A stretch of 64,000 nt of DNA from the NCBI GenBank assembly GCA_003635315.1, contig PYJD01000045.1, positions 17,492 to 81,491 on the forward strand, written 5' to 3'. Each line of letters begins with the position of its first letter. Position 1 is the stretch's first letter. The notes under the pieces were generated by a model. That model was not told the DNA's origin and ran no database searches. It saw only the letters and a list, made by a program, of their open reading frames with translations. The position numbers and the translations under genes are program-made. Source of the DNA: Candidatus Poribacteria bacterium (GTDB lineage Bacteria; Poribacteria; WGA-4E; WGA-3G). Positions 47,774 through 56,744 of this stretch are shown here, piece after piece.

Positions 47774-48424
47774 TTATTGTGAATTTGTATGCACAAGTTG
47801 TGAACGAATTCCTGCTGCAACAGTATGCAACGCGACAAGATTCTCATCTAAATAGGGTATTATAAGATCCGCATACTGTTTACAAGGTTCTGTGTAAATT
47901 GGAAAATTAGGCAGAACATCTTTTCGGTACCAACTAATCGCCCCTTCAAGATTGGCACTCCGGGTACCAACATCACGTTGCATTCGTCTGAGGACACGTT
48001 CATGTGCGTCTACATCTAAGAATATCTTCATGTCAATTAATTCTCGGAGGTCTTGATTCCAAAAAATAAGGTGTCCTTCTACAATCACCACCTGACTTGG
48101 TTCGATTGTCTTTTCTTCATCACCCCGTTGTGCTCCACGTGTCCCCGGAGTTGGAGTCTGTATAGGTTCATTAGATCGTAGTTTCTCAATATCTCTAATT
48201 AATACATCCCAAAGCACTACATCAGGATGATTAGCGGTGATTACCTTTTCCCGTTCTTCAGGGGTATATTCTGCCCAATCTCGAAAATAAGAATCTTGGT
48301 GCAATATAATCGGTGTTAGGTCTGTAAGTTGGTTAGACAACGCATTTGCAAATGTAGTCTTTCCAGATGCTGAACCACCCATAATTCCAATTATTAAAGG
48401 TCTGCTCTCATTAGAAAATGTCAT
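47774..48424 (-). CDS. udk: Uridine kinase (phosphoribulokinase/uridine kinase family)
   Basis: 216 residues. The P-loop is GIMGGSASGKTTFANAL with Lys22. LHQDSYFRDWAEYTPEE, then NHPDVVLWDVLIRDIEKL and VVIVEGHLIFWNQDLRELIDMKIFLDVDAHERVLRRMQRD are standard uridine-kinase segments. It phosphorylates uridine/cytidine to UMP/CMP in pyrimidine salvage. A GAGTA leader precedes the ATG. It is divergent from the AAA+ gene at 48.6 kb, leaving 182 bases for both promoters. Confidence 0.9.
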   Translation of the reverse strand: MTFSNESRPLIIGIMGGSASGKTTFANALSNQLTDLTPIILHQDSYFRDWAEYTPEEREKVITANHPDVVLWDVLIRDIEKLRSNEPIQTPTPGTRGAQRGDEEKTIEPSQVVIVEGHLIFWNQDLRELIDMKIFLDVDAHERVLRRMQRDVGTRSANLEGAISWYRKDVLPNFPIYTEPCKQYADLIIPYLDENLVALHTVAAGIRSQLVHTNSQ

Positions 48425-48606
48425 ATTTTACTCTATTATCTGTTTTCTGTATCGATATAAGAATAGAATATCATAACAATGTCTACTTGTCAAACCGTTG
48501 AATATTTGACATCATAAGTCTGAATATGGTATTCTAATTTAGAATGAAATCAACTTATTGTTGATATTTACTATCAATTTAAAATTATTGAATATGGAGA
48601 TTCGTT

Positions 48607-50457
48607 ATGTTTTGGCAAAGAATAGAATCACAATACAAAGTAGCCGCAGCACATCAATATTTACTACATTTCAATGTGAATGACTTGCTGTATGATGAAC
48701 ATTTCGGATACCTGCCAGCATCTGATTACCTCATGGAACAATTAAATGTACTCGGGTGTCGATTAGTACTGGGGTATAACGCAACCAAAGGTTTTATGTG
48801 GCCAAGAGCAGGTCAATGGGTAGAAACACAGAAGATATTAGGGTTAATTCGAAAGGACCAAGGTGTTCCAGAGGAATCAGGTGAACGCAGAAGGATCAAC
48901 TCCCGACTTGCATTAAATAAACTTCATGAAGATTCTTTTTATAAAAGTGATCCGATGCCTACAAAAGATTTAGCCAATAAGATGCATGACCTATTAAAAC
49001 AGGAAAGAGCAAAAATAGGTTTAGTAATAACAAATCTTGAACAAATCGCACCGAACGACCCTTCTATGGAATCTACTACAAAAGAAAACACGCTTTTCTT
49101 CTATCATCAACTTCAAAATTGGGCATCGGATTTAGAAATACGAAGAAAAGGACATATTATCTTACTACTCACGCAGAATACATATGATATTCATCCACAG
49201 TTCCTCGTCAATCAAGAAATCCCTATAGTAGAAATTCCATTTCCAGATTATAATGACAGATTAAGTTTTATCGGGCATTTAAGTAACATACCCCAAGAAA
49301 TTGCACACCAGGATTCTCCCGACCAGAAAGTTGAAGTTAAGTTAGACCTTGGAAATGATCGGGAAAAGCAGACTTTAGCACGAGAAACTGCTGGCTTAAA
49401 CCTATTTGGTATACACGATCTGGTCAGACACGCAACATCATTAAAACAGAAAGTTCAAGGCCAATTGCTTAATAACTATCGTCGTGAAAGTGTAAAAACA
49501 TTTAGTCATGGTATTATTGAGGTGAGTGAACCTCTGACTGAACCAAACCAACACTGGTCACCTCATGTCACCAGAGTCATACAAGATATCACACAAGGTC
49601 TAAAAGATAATGATATGCGACGTGTTCCACGTGGAATGCTTCTGATGGGTCCAACGGGTAATGGGAATATATTTGCCGCTCGAATGTTAGCAGGACAGAC
49701 AAACATGGCTTTTGTTAAGTTACGTTATGCTGGACAAATTAGTGAAGTAACTATAAATATCAATGAGAACGGGGCAAGTTATGAGAGGAACTTGAATTCT
49801 GCTATTAGCTTCATCAGGGGTTTAACGCCAGTAGTTGTGTTTATGGAAGAAATAGAACAAGCATCACCACATTCAGGAATAAAACAAGGGAATGCAGAAC
49901 AAACATTACCTGCTATTCTTACGAATGCAATCAATGATGGGTCACTACATGGAAAAGTGATATGGATTGGAACTTCAAGCCGTCCTGACTTAATTCCTCC
50001 AATATTTAGAAATTCAGAGATTTTTAGTCAAAAATTGGTTCTATTACCACCAATGAGACAAAGCCGCGCAGGAATATTACAATTCTTCTGCAGACTCCAT
50101 ACACGGGAAGATATGAATTTCAATGAAATTGCACGTCATGAGAAGCTGAGAGGTGTATCAGTAAACGATCTAAGCCAAATTGCACGACGGAGTCATAATA
50201 TCGCTAAACGCAAGAATAAAGGTTCTTTCAATGAAGAAGATCTACGCGAAGTAATAGCTGATTTTATGCCAAATTATTCTCGTGAAATGCAGATGTTTAT
50301 GTCATTACTTGCTTTACAAGAAGCCACTTCACGATCCATGATACCCGATAGACTACCGCCACCCTATGAAGAATTTGTTGAGGAAGGACAAATTAATAAG
50401 ACAAAAATTAACGCACGGATAATGGAATTAGGTAAGGAATTAGGGTTAAGTGCTTAA
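48607..50457 (+). CDS. AAA+ family protein with degenerate Walker A (Ycf46-like layout)
   Basis: 616 residues. The N-terminal half (about 1-290) resembles an AAA domain that has lost its motifs: FNVNDLLYDEHFGYLP, LGYNATKGFMWP and IILLLTQNTYDI. The C-terminal AAA+ domain has GPTGNGNIFAA at residues 348-358, where the Walker A lysine and Ser/Thr are replaced by Asn354 and Ile355. VVVFMEEIEQ is the Walker B (Glu-Glu). A sensor-1-like WIGTSSRPDLI and an arginine-finger region RNSEIF follow. Overall order resembles Ycf46-like and other two-AAA proteins with an inactive N-terminus. ATP hydrolysis is doubtful, so a scaffold or remodelling cofactor is possible. GGAGA supports the ATG. Confidence 0.7.
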   Translation: MFWQRIESQYKVAAAHQYLLHFNVNDLLYDEHFGYLPASDYLMEQLNVLGCRLVLGYNATKGFMWPRAGQWVETQKILGLIRKDQGVPEESGERRRINSRLALNKLHEDSFYKSDPMPTKDLANKMHDLLKQERAKIGLVITNLEQIAPNDPSMESTTKENTLFFYHQLQNWASDLEIRRKGHIILLLTQNTYDIHPQFLVNQEIPIVEIPFPDYNDRLSFIGHLSNIPQEIAHQDSPDQKVEVKLDLGNDREKQTLARETAGLNLFGIHDLVRHATSLKQKVQGQLLNNYRRESVKTFSHGIIEVSEPLTEPNQHWSPHVTRVIQDITQGLKDNDMRRVPRGMLLMGPTGNGNIFAARMLAGQTNMAFVKLRYAGQISEVTININENGASYERNLNSAISFIRGLTPVVVFMEEIEQASPHSGIKQGNAEQTLPAILTNAINDGSLHGKVIWIGTSSRPDLIPPIFRNSEIFSQKLVLLPPMRQSRAGILQFFCRLHTREDMNFNEIARHEKLRGVSVNDLSQIARRSHNIAKRKNKGSFNEEDLREVIADFMPNYSREMQMFMSLLALQEATSRSMIPDRLPPPYEEFVEEGQINKTKINARIMELGKELGLSA

Positions 50458-50584
50458 TAAATATACTGACGTAATCAATTCAAGTTGAGTAGATTTATAA
50501 ATTAAATTAGATTTTACAATTATCTTTACATCTGAAATGTAGGAGGGAACTCCGATTCCCGATTATCAAAGATTAAAACAAAAT

Positions 50585-50618
50585 GCTCCTGTTGTTAGAC
50601 AACAGGAGCTATTATTTT
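50585..50618. terminator. Bidirectional terminator between the AAA+ gene and rbp
   Basis: Perfect 10-bp stem GCTCCTGTTG (50585-50594), TTAGA loop, CAACAGGAGC (50600-50609). On the plus strand TATTATTTT follows; on the minus strand ATTTTGTTTT follows. It can stop both converging transcripts. Confidence 0.88.
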
Positions 50619-50675
50619 AACCCGATCTTTTAAATAGGGCACATTTGTCTAAAAAAGACGAATATTGTGGGATGA

Positions 50676-50951
50676 TTACTCTTCCTCATAGCGAGTTTCA
50701 GGGCGTCGTCCCCGTGGACGTGCGGGATTGACTTTCAATGGACGTCCCATTAGTTCTTGACCGTCTAATGCTTCAATCGCGCGTTCACCATCTTCTTGAT
50801 TTTCCATCTCAACGAACCCATACCCTTTAGAACGACCATCATAGCGATCTCGAATAATTGTTACTTGGGTAAGTGGACCGTGTGGTTCGAAAAGTTCTTC
50901 CAAGTCAGTTTCTGTGGCTGCATAAGGCACATTGCCAACGTAGATGTTCAT
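50676..50951 (-). CDS. RRM-domain RNA-binding protein
   Basis: 91 residues with a single RRM. RNP2 is MNIYVGNVPY (residues 2-7) and RNP1 is KGYGFVEM (about residues 43-50). The remaining helices and strands (ETDLEELFEPHGPLTQVTII, GERAIEALDGQELMGRPLKV) are typical of cyanobacterial-type Rbp proteins. The C-terminal tail RPRGRRPETRYEEE is short and Arg-rich. Such proteins bind RNA as chaperones, often induced by cold. GGAGAAACGAG precedes the ATG. A promoter at 51185-51213 gives a leader of about 225 bases. No other RRM gene is seen here. Confidence 0.95.
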   Translation of the reverse strand: MNIYVGNVPYAATETDLEELFEPHGPLTQVTIIRDRYDGRSKGYGFVEMENQEDGERAIEALDGQELMGRPLKVNPARPRGRRPETRYEEE

Positions 50952-51184
50952 CTCGTTTCTCCTTTTGAAATTGAATAAACGGGAATGTGAGAAAACTGAG
51001 TACTGTCAGCATGTTTTATGGCAGGTATTTGATAGTATGCAAAGATTGGTAAAAATGAACTCCGGATTCTCATCAATCTTTTTTGGATGACAACATACCA
51101 AATGTTGTGTTTCCTAATGTAAAACTGTCAAAATACTACGCTTAACTTGGTAAGCAGACACCATCACATTTCCCAAACGATATA

Positions 51185-51213
51185 ATTGTACAATAAAATA
51201 ATAGAATTGTCAA
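51185..51213 (-). promoter_or_regulatory. Strong sigma-70-like promoter for the RRM gene
   Basis: On the minus strand: a perfect TTGACA (complement of 51208-51213), a 17-base spacer and TACAAT (complement of 51185-51190). Transcription should start near 51178, giving a 5' leader of about 225 bases before the RRM start. The promoter lies immediately after the polA stop. Confidence 0.72.
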
Positions 51214-51233
51214 ATTACGTTTTACTATGTGAA

Positions 51234-54059
51234 TTATTTCGCTTCCATCCAATTATCACCTATACCCGTTTCTGTTCGTAAGGGAACACGAAGTGACAAA
51301 GCAGTCTCCATTTCTTCAGCTACAATCCCAGCATGCAAGTCTACCAAATCATCTGGAGATTCAAGGACAAGTTCATCATGGATCTGTAATAATAACTTCA
51401 TAGGTAATTTATCTCTATCAATGCGATGTTGAACTCTTACCATCGCTGCTTTGATTAGGTCAGCTGCAGATCCCTGAATAACAGTATTCACCGCTAATCG
51501 TTCACCAAGGCTTTTTCGACTCTGTGATGTTTCAAATATCTCAGGTATTGCACGACGACGACCTGTTAATGTTGAAACATAGCCATGTTCTAATGCATGT
51601 TGTATACAATTTTGGAAGAATGTGTTTATACCAGGATACCTTTCTTTGTAATTTGCGATTAACTCTCTTGCCTCATCTACATTCATCCCTTGGATACGTC
51701 GTGCTAAACCAGATGGAGAAACACCATAAATAATACCGAAATTCACAATCTTAGCCTTATCTCTCAGATCTCGGGATACCTCTTCAGTTGGTATCTTAAA
51801 TACCTCTGAGGCTACAGAGGTATGGATATCCAAATCCTGCGTGAAGATCTCTATTAGTTTCGTGTCTTCACTGAAATGTGCAAGTACACGCAATTCTATT
51901 TGTGAATAATCTGCACAAATCAATTTATGACCTTCAGGTGATCTAAACGCACGCCTAACTTTTCTGCCTATCTCCGTTCTTACAGGTATGTTTTGTAAAT
52001 TCGGACTATCCGATTGAAGCCTTCCTGTGGCAGTTGTCAACTGATAAAGGTGTGTATGTATTCTATTAGTCTTCTCATTGATAGAACCGCGTAGTTGTCC
52101 AAGATATGTGCTTTGTAAATTTCTACATTGACGGAATTCAAGAATTAAACGGGGAACACTGGTTTTAGGATCATTGACATTCTCCTGTGCTGCAAGTGCT
52201 TCAAGAACATTCGCATCGGTGGAATACTTACCAGTTTTAGTCTTTCTAATCGGCTTAAAACCGATGTCATCAAATAATATCTCAGCCAATCTACTCGGTG
52301 AACCTATATTGAATGGATAACCAACTAATTCATAGATCTCATTTTCGAATTTCTCAACCATCTCATCTACTACCTTGCTTTGTTTTTCCAGTTCCACTCT
52401 ATCACACACGATACCATTGTATTCCATCAAAGCAAGTATTGGGGCAAGGGGAGATTCTATATCTCTAATCAGCTCATCTGTTTGGGTTTCCTCAAGTTTA
52501 GGTTTAAAGTAATGGTACAATTGAAGCACAATATCAGTGTCTTCACATGCATATTTGGTCACCAAATCCACATCAATTTTATCAATGGATATTGAGTCAT
52601 CCTCTTCTCCTAATAAATCTGAGAGGGGAATCATCCTATGGCTAAGATGTAGTAAAGCAAGGTTGTCCAAATTGTGTGAAGGTTGTCTTGGGTCAGCAAG
52701 TTGACTGGCTAACATTGTATCGAATACAACACCTTGTAATTGGACACCATGACGAATAAAGATACTTGCATCATATTTCAAATTGTGTCCACATTTTGGT
52801 AGATTGGAATCTTCCAAAATCGATTTTAGTTTAGATAAAACAGTTACTTCATCAAGATGTGTTTCAGGGTGGGGTGTTCGAATAGGGATATAAACACCCT
52901 GTTGATGTTCCCATGAAAAACTAATACCACATAAAGCAGCAGTCCTATCTAACCCATCTGTTTCCGTATCAACAGCGATTATCTCTTGAGATGACAACGT
53001 TTCAACCAAAGATGTTAATTGATCCTCATTGGTAATAGCAGAATAGTTTCCAGTTTCGGCAGTAGTAAAATCCCCTTTCTCTATAATGGCATCTTTCTCA
53101 ATTTCCATTGCTTCCAGACGTTCTTTCCTGGTTGTTTTAACTTCTGTCATCACCGTATCAGTCATCACAGATCCATTAGCAAGGTCTTCAATTGCTCCCA
53201 TGAATCGCTTCATATCAAGTTGTTCCATCAATGGTTTCACTTTACTAAGATTAGGGGGGTTGACTCGGGCATCTTCAAGGGTGAAATCCAAATCCGCATC
53301 ACATGTTAGCGTTACCAATTTCTGCGATAGCGATATATAATCTTGTGCTTTCTCTAAATTCTCTCGACGTTTTCCTTTGATCTTATCAATATTCTCATAT
53401 ATACCAGCAATTGAACCAAATTCTTGAATCAATTTTGCAGCTGTCTTTAATCCTACACCCTCAACACCTGGGACATTGTCTGAAGAATCACCCATCAAAG
53501 CAAGCAGATCTATTACTTGATCAGGTGTAATACCTTTATTCTCCATAAGTGCATCAGTATCGATAATCTTATCATTATGAATATCATACATTGTCACTCT
53601 ATCACATAATAATTGTTCGAGATCTTTATCCTTTGACACTATCCGCACTTGAACATCTTGTGTATCTGGGGAATCCAGTACATATTGTGTGACAGAAGCG
53701 ATAATATCATCTGCTTCCAGTTCAGGTTTACCAAGAACTGGAATATCAAATGCTTCAAGTAATTGTTGTATCCTTGGAATCTGTGTAACTAAATCATCAG
53801 GTGGAGTTCGACGATGTCCCTTATATTCTTCATACATCTCATTTCTAAATGTATCACCAGGGGTATCAATAGCAGCAAGAATATATTGGGCTTTGTAATC
53901 ACATAACAGTTTCATTAAAGTTCCTGTGAACCCAAAGATTGCATTAGTAGGTTCACCAGTTACCGAACTAACTAACCGGTTTTGAATTGCATAAAACGAA
54001 CGGAAAATCTCTGCCATTGTATCAAGAATATAGATTGTCTTTATATTTTCGTTGGTCAT
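51234..54059 (-). CDS. polA: DNA polymerase I
   Basis: 941 residues. The 5'-3' exonuclease domain opens IYILDTMAEIFRSFYAIQN and has DTPGDTFRNEMYEEYKGHR and SKDKDLEQLLCDRV. The 3'-5' proofreading domain keeps its acidic residues: VDTETDGL, CGHNLKYDASIF and YACEDTDIVLQLY. The polymerase domain has DYSQIELRVLAHFSED, the O-helix in RDKAKIVNFGIIYG and QIHDELVLE. The enzyme replaces RNA primers and repairs DNA. All three activities should be present. A TTAAGGAAG leader supports the ATG. It is 36 bases after the flavoprotein gene stop. Confidence 0.97.
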   Translation of the reverse strand: MTNENIKTIYILDTMAEIFRSFYAIQNRLVSSVTGEPTNAIFGFTGTLMKLLCDYKAQYILAAIDTPGDTFRNEMYEEYKGHRRTPPDDLVTQIPRIQQLLEAFDIPVLGKPELEADDIIASVTQYVLDSPDTQDVQVRIVSKDKDLEQLLCDRVTMYDIHNDKIIDTDALMENKGITPDQVIDLLALMGDSSDNVPGVEGVGLKTAAKLIQEFGSIAGIYENIDKIKGKRRENLEKAQDYISLSQKLVTLTCDADLDFTLEDARVNPPNLSKVKPLMEQLDMKRFMGAIEDLANGSVMTDTVMTEVKTTRKERLEAMEIEKDAIIEKGDFTTAETGNYSAITNEDQLTSLVETLSSQEIIAVDTETDGLDRTAALCGISFSWEHQQGVYIPIRTPHPETHLDEVTVLSKLKSILEDSNLPKCGHNLKYDASIFIRHGVQLQGVVFDTMLASQLADPRQPSHNLDNLALLHLSHRMIPLSDLLGEEDDSISIDKIDVDLVTKYACEDTDIVLQLYHYFKPKLEETQTDELIRDIESPLAPILALMEYNGIVCDRVELEKQSKVVDEMVEKFENEIYELVGYPFNIGSPSRLAEILFDDIGFKPIRKTKTGKYSTDANVLEALAAQENVNDPKTSVPRLILEFRQCRNLQSTYLGQLRGSINEKTNRIHTHLYQLTTATGRLQSDSPNLQNIPVRTEIGRKVRRAFRSPEGHKLICADYSQIELRVLAHFSEDTKLIEIFTQDLDIHTSVASEVFKIPTEEVSRDLRDKAKIVNFGIIYGVSPSGLARRIQGMNVDEARELIANYKERYPGINTFFQNCIQHALEHGYVSTLTGRRRAIPEIFETSQSRKSLGERLAVNTVIQGSAADLIKAAMVRVQHRIDRDKLPMKLLLQIHDELVLESPDDLVDLHAGIVAEEMETALSLRVPLRTETGIGDNWMEAK

Positions 54060-54095
54060 ATTGTCTTCCTTAAATTTTGTTCATTTTAAAATGTA

Positions 54096-55169
54096 TCAGG
54101 ATTCAGGATAATGCCATTTTCTAAGTGAATCAGATGCTGATAATCCTGCCTCTTGTCCAAGGGCAAATGCTGTGGCTATAAGGTTCCTTTCTCCAGAGAT
54201 AATATCTCCTGCAGCATATAAACCAGCAATAGGATCACCATTACTATCCAACATTTGCATATCCTCATTCGCTATAATCAGTCCTTCATCATCCTTTTGA
54301 TAGTCCCATCCACTGAGAAACTTTGTATTAGGAATTAACCCTTCGTCAACCAAAAAACCGTGAAAAAACAATTCAGTTCCATCAACCATTTCGAAACCCA
54401 GTAAATCTGTTTTTTCTCCAATATGACGTTTGATCCCTGTTTCAATTATGTCTATGTTTCTCTCATTGATCTGATTGAGTACTGGAGGAGACATACCGTG
54501 AGGTCGTCCATTTGTGAGAATTGTTATCTTATCAGTAAAATCCTGAGCACCAATCGCTGCTTCATAGATATAGTCACCAACACCAAGTAGAGCAAGATGT
54601 TCATTCACATGTAAATGACCATCGCATCGTATACAAACATGCCAACCTTTACGGTTACCAGCATATCTAAATACCGTTGCATACTGTTTATATAATCGGT
54701 ATTCATCAGATTGAAACTCTATATCTGGCCATTTATCATCAAATCCTGCGGCTACTACTACTGTGCGGGATGTAAAATGTTCTATCTGCAATGGATTGTC
54801 TTTTTTCAAAGTAGAAGTTGATGCTTCTAAGACAAATACATCATCCTTTTTCGTCAATTGAGTTACAAGACCATCTCTGATTTCAATCCCTGTCTTACGT
54901 TGTTCTTCACCAAGTGTGAATTCTACCACAGAACGGCTTTCCATCCATTTCATCAATTCTTTAGCAAAGTTAGGTCCTATAATGCCAGGAAAAACTGGTG
55001 CATCCTCAATCTCAACAGATTTAGACCAGTAAGCTCTTCCGCGACTGAAGCTAACTTTCCCCGAATGTAGAACAAGCACATGACGCATTTGATGACTTGC
55101 TGATATTGCAGCTTGCGTTCCAGCTGGTCCTGCTCCAATAACAGCAACATCGTAAATAGTTTCTGACAT
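54096..55169 (-). CDS. Thioredoxin-reductase-like NAD(P)/FAD flavoprotein
   Basis: About 357 residues from the ATG at 55169 (MSETIYDVAVIGAGPAGTQA); an in-frame codon at 55190 is less likely. The FAD motif YDVAVIGAGPAGTQAAISAS and an NAD motif LALLGVGDYIYEAA follow TrxR order. A CIRCDG pair (CxxC) at the usual redox site fits thioredoxin-reductase or related disulfide reductases (CATCDG is common). The C-terminal block GLYAAGDIISGERNLIATAFALGQEAG is the ATG/GD signature. No thioredoxin gene is adjacent, so the partner is unknown. It could reduce a thioredoxin-like or glutaredoxin-like protein. It lies between polA and the UbiD gene on the same strand. Confidence 0.85.
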   Translation of the reverse strand: MSETIYDVAVIGAGPAGTQAAISASHQMRHVLVLHSGKVSFSRGRAYWSKSVEIEDAPVFPGIIGPNFAKELMKWMESRSVVEFTLGEEQRKTGIEIRDGLVTQLTKKDDVFVLEASTSTLKKDNPLQIEHFTSRTVVVAAGFDDKWPDIEFQSDEYRLYKQYATVFRYAGNRKGWHVCIRCDGHLHVNEHLALLGVGDYIYEAAIGAQDFTDKITILTNGRPHGMSPPVLNQINERNIDIIETGIKRHIGEKTDLLGFEMVDGTELFFHGFLVDEGLIPNTKFLSGWDYQKDDEGLIIANEDMQMLDSNGDPIAGLYAAGDIISGERNLIATAFALGQEAGLSASDSLRKWHYPES

Positions 55170-55239
55170 AATAATTCTCACACGAACCAATATCTACGTA
55201 TATACACGAAAATATCTCTATATATGGTTACACTTTTAT

Positions 55240-56685
55240 CTAAAACCCATACTTTTTCCATTTATCATTTACAAGTTCAATAATTTCTTCAGACATCTCT
55301 ATTTCTGGTGGCCATTCTCTCTGGTATCCTTCTTCCTCCCATTTTGTTGTCGCATCAATTCCCATCTTTGACCCTGCACCAAGTAAGGGGGCAGCATGAT
55401 CCAATACATCTACAGGTCCTTCAATGATTGTAACATCTCGTTTTGGATCAACATTACTACCTACATAGAATAATACCTCTTCAACATTCTGTACATCTAC
55501 ATCTTTGTCTACAACGATTATGATTTTACTAAACATAAGCTGTCCAAGTCCCCAGAAACTATGCATTATTTTTTTCGCCTGATAAGGATAACGCTTGTCA
55601 ATTGATATTAGCGCAAAGTTGTGAAATACTCCAAATAATGGTAGGTTCATATCGACCAATTCAGGAAGTTGTGTCTTTATTAGCGGCATAAAGATACGTT
55701 CAGTTGCTTTCCCCATATAACAATCTTCCATTGGGGGTTTACCAACGATGATCGTTTGATAAATTGGATCTTTACGATGGGTAATTGCTGAGATCCGATA
55801 TACTGGGTATTCATCTGGCATTGAATAAAATCCAGTATGATCCCCAAAAGGTCCTTCAATACAAGTTTCATCGGGTTCAATAAAACCTTCTATGATTATG
55901 TCTGCCTCTGCAGGTACCATCATGTCAATTGTCTTAGCAGGAACCATTTCTACGTTTGCTTTTCTTAGGAAGCCAGCAAATAACAACTCATCAATACCTG
56001 ATGGTAAAGGGGCAGTACCAATATATGACATAATTGGATCACCCCCTATAGCGATTGCAACTGGCATCTGTTCTCCTGCTTGCCTATATTCCCTGTGATG
56101 TGCTGCCCCGTCATGATGAATTTGCCAATGCATGGCTAAAGAGTATGAATTTAGCTTTTGAAGTCTATACGTGCCAACATTTCTTTGTCCTGTGTGTAAA
56201 CTATGGGTAAATACTTGCGGTAAAGTAATATATTTATCCGCATCCATTGGCCAACATTTTATTAGTGGTAACCTATCAAGAGAGGCATCTTCTCCAGTTA
56301 AAACAACATCCTGAGATACGCCACGTTTAACGTTTTTGGGTGGAAAGTTGGTCAATTGAGAGAGTATTCTCAACATTTTGACTTTATCTAAAAGTGATTC
56401 TGGGGGACCGATCTTTATCATCCCCTCTATTTCGTATGCGATACGAGATAAATCGTCAACGCCAAGTGCCATTGCCATACGGGTATAAGAACCGTAAGTA
56501 TTGATCAGCAAAGGCATATCACTTCCTTCTACATTCTCAAAAAGTAATGCCGGACCCTCTAATTTACTGATGCGATCAGTAATTTCTGCAATTTCAAGAT
56601 CTGGAGATACTTCTGTTTTTATACGTTTTAATTCCCCAGCTCTATCAAGTGCTTTAACGAAATCTCTAAGACTGTCGTATGCCAT
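55240..56685 (-). CDS. UbiD-family decarboxylase
   Basis: 481 residues from the ATG at 56685, decided by GAGGAGAGGGG just upstream. The sequence has LRDFVKALDRAGELKRIKTEVSPDLEIAEITDR, then the long GEQMPVAIAIGGDPIMSYIGTAPLP and the FGDHTGFYS region with conserved Glu/Arg, plus IIVVDKDVDVQNVEEV. UbiD enzymes use prenylated FMN made by UbiX to decarboxylate aromatic acids, for example in ubiquinone or menaquinone synthesis (MqnL-type). Whether it serves menaquinone (futalosine path) or another acid is not shown. UbiX is not in the window. The next gene downstream on this strand begins 71 bases on. Confidence 0.9.
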   Translation of the reverse strand: MAYDSLRDFVKALDRAGELKRIKTEVSPDLEIAEITDRISKLEGPALLFENVEGSDMPLLINTYGSYTRMAMALGVDDLSRIAYEIEGMIKIGPPESLLDKVKMLRILSQLTNFPPKNVKRGVSQDVVLTGEDASLDRLPLIKCWPMDADKYITLPQVFTHSLHTGQRNVGTYRLQKLNSYSLAMHWQIHHDGAAHHREYRQAGEQMPVAIAIGGDPIMSYIGTAPLPSGIDELLFAGFLRKANVEMVPAKTIDMMVPAEADIIIEGFIEPDETCIEGPFGDHTGFYSMPDEYPVYRISAITHRKDPIYQTIIVGKPPMEDCYMGKATERIFMPLIKTQLPELVDMNLPLFGVFHNFALISIDKRYPYQAKKIMHSFWGLGQLMFSKIIIVVDKDVDVQNVEEVLFYVGSNVDPKRDVTIIEGPVDVLDHAAPLLGAGSKMGIDATTKWEEEGYQREWPPEIEMSEEIIELVNDKWKKYGF

Positions 56686-56744
56686 TTTCCCCTCTCCTCT
56701 GTAATATATCAACGAACGAATTTCTTAACATCCCATAATGAAGG

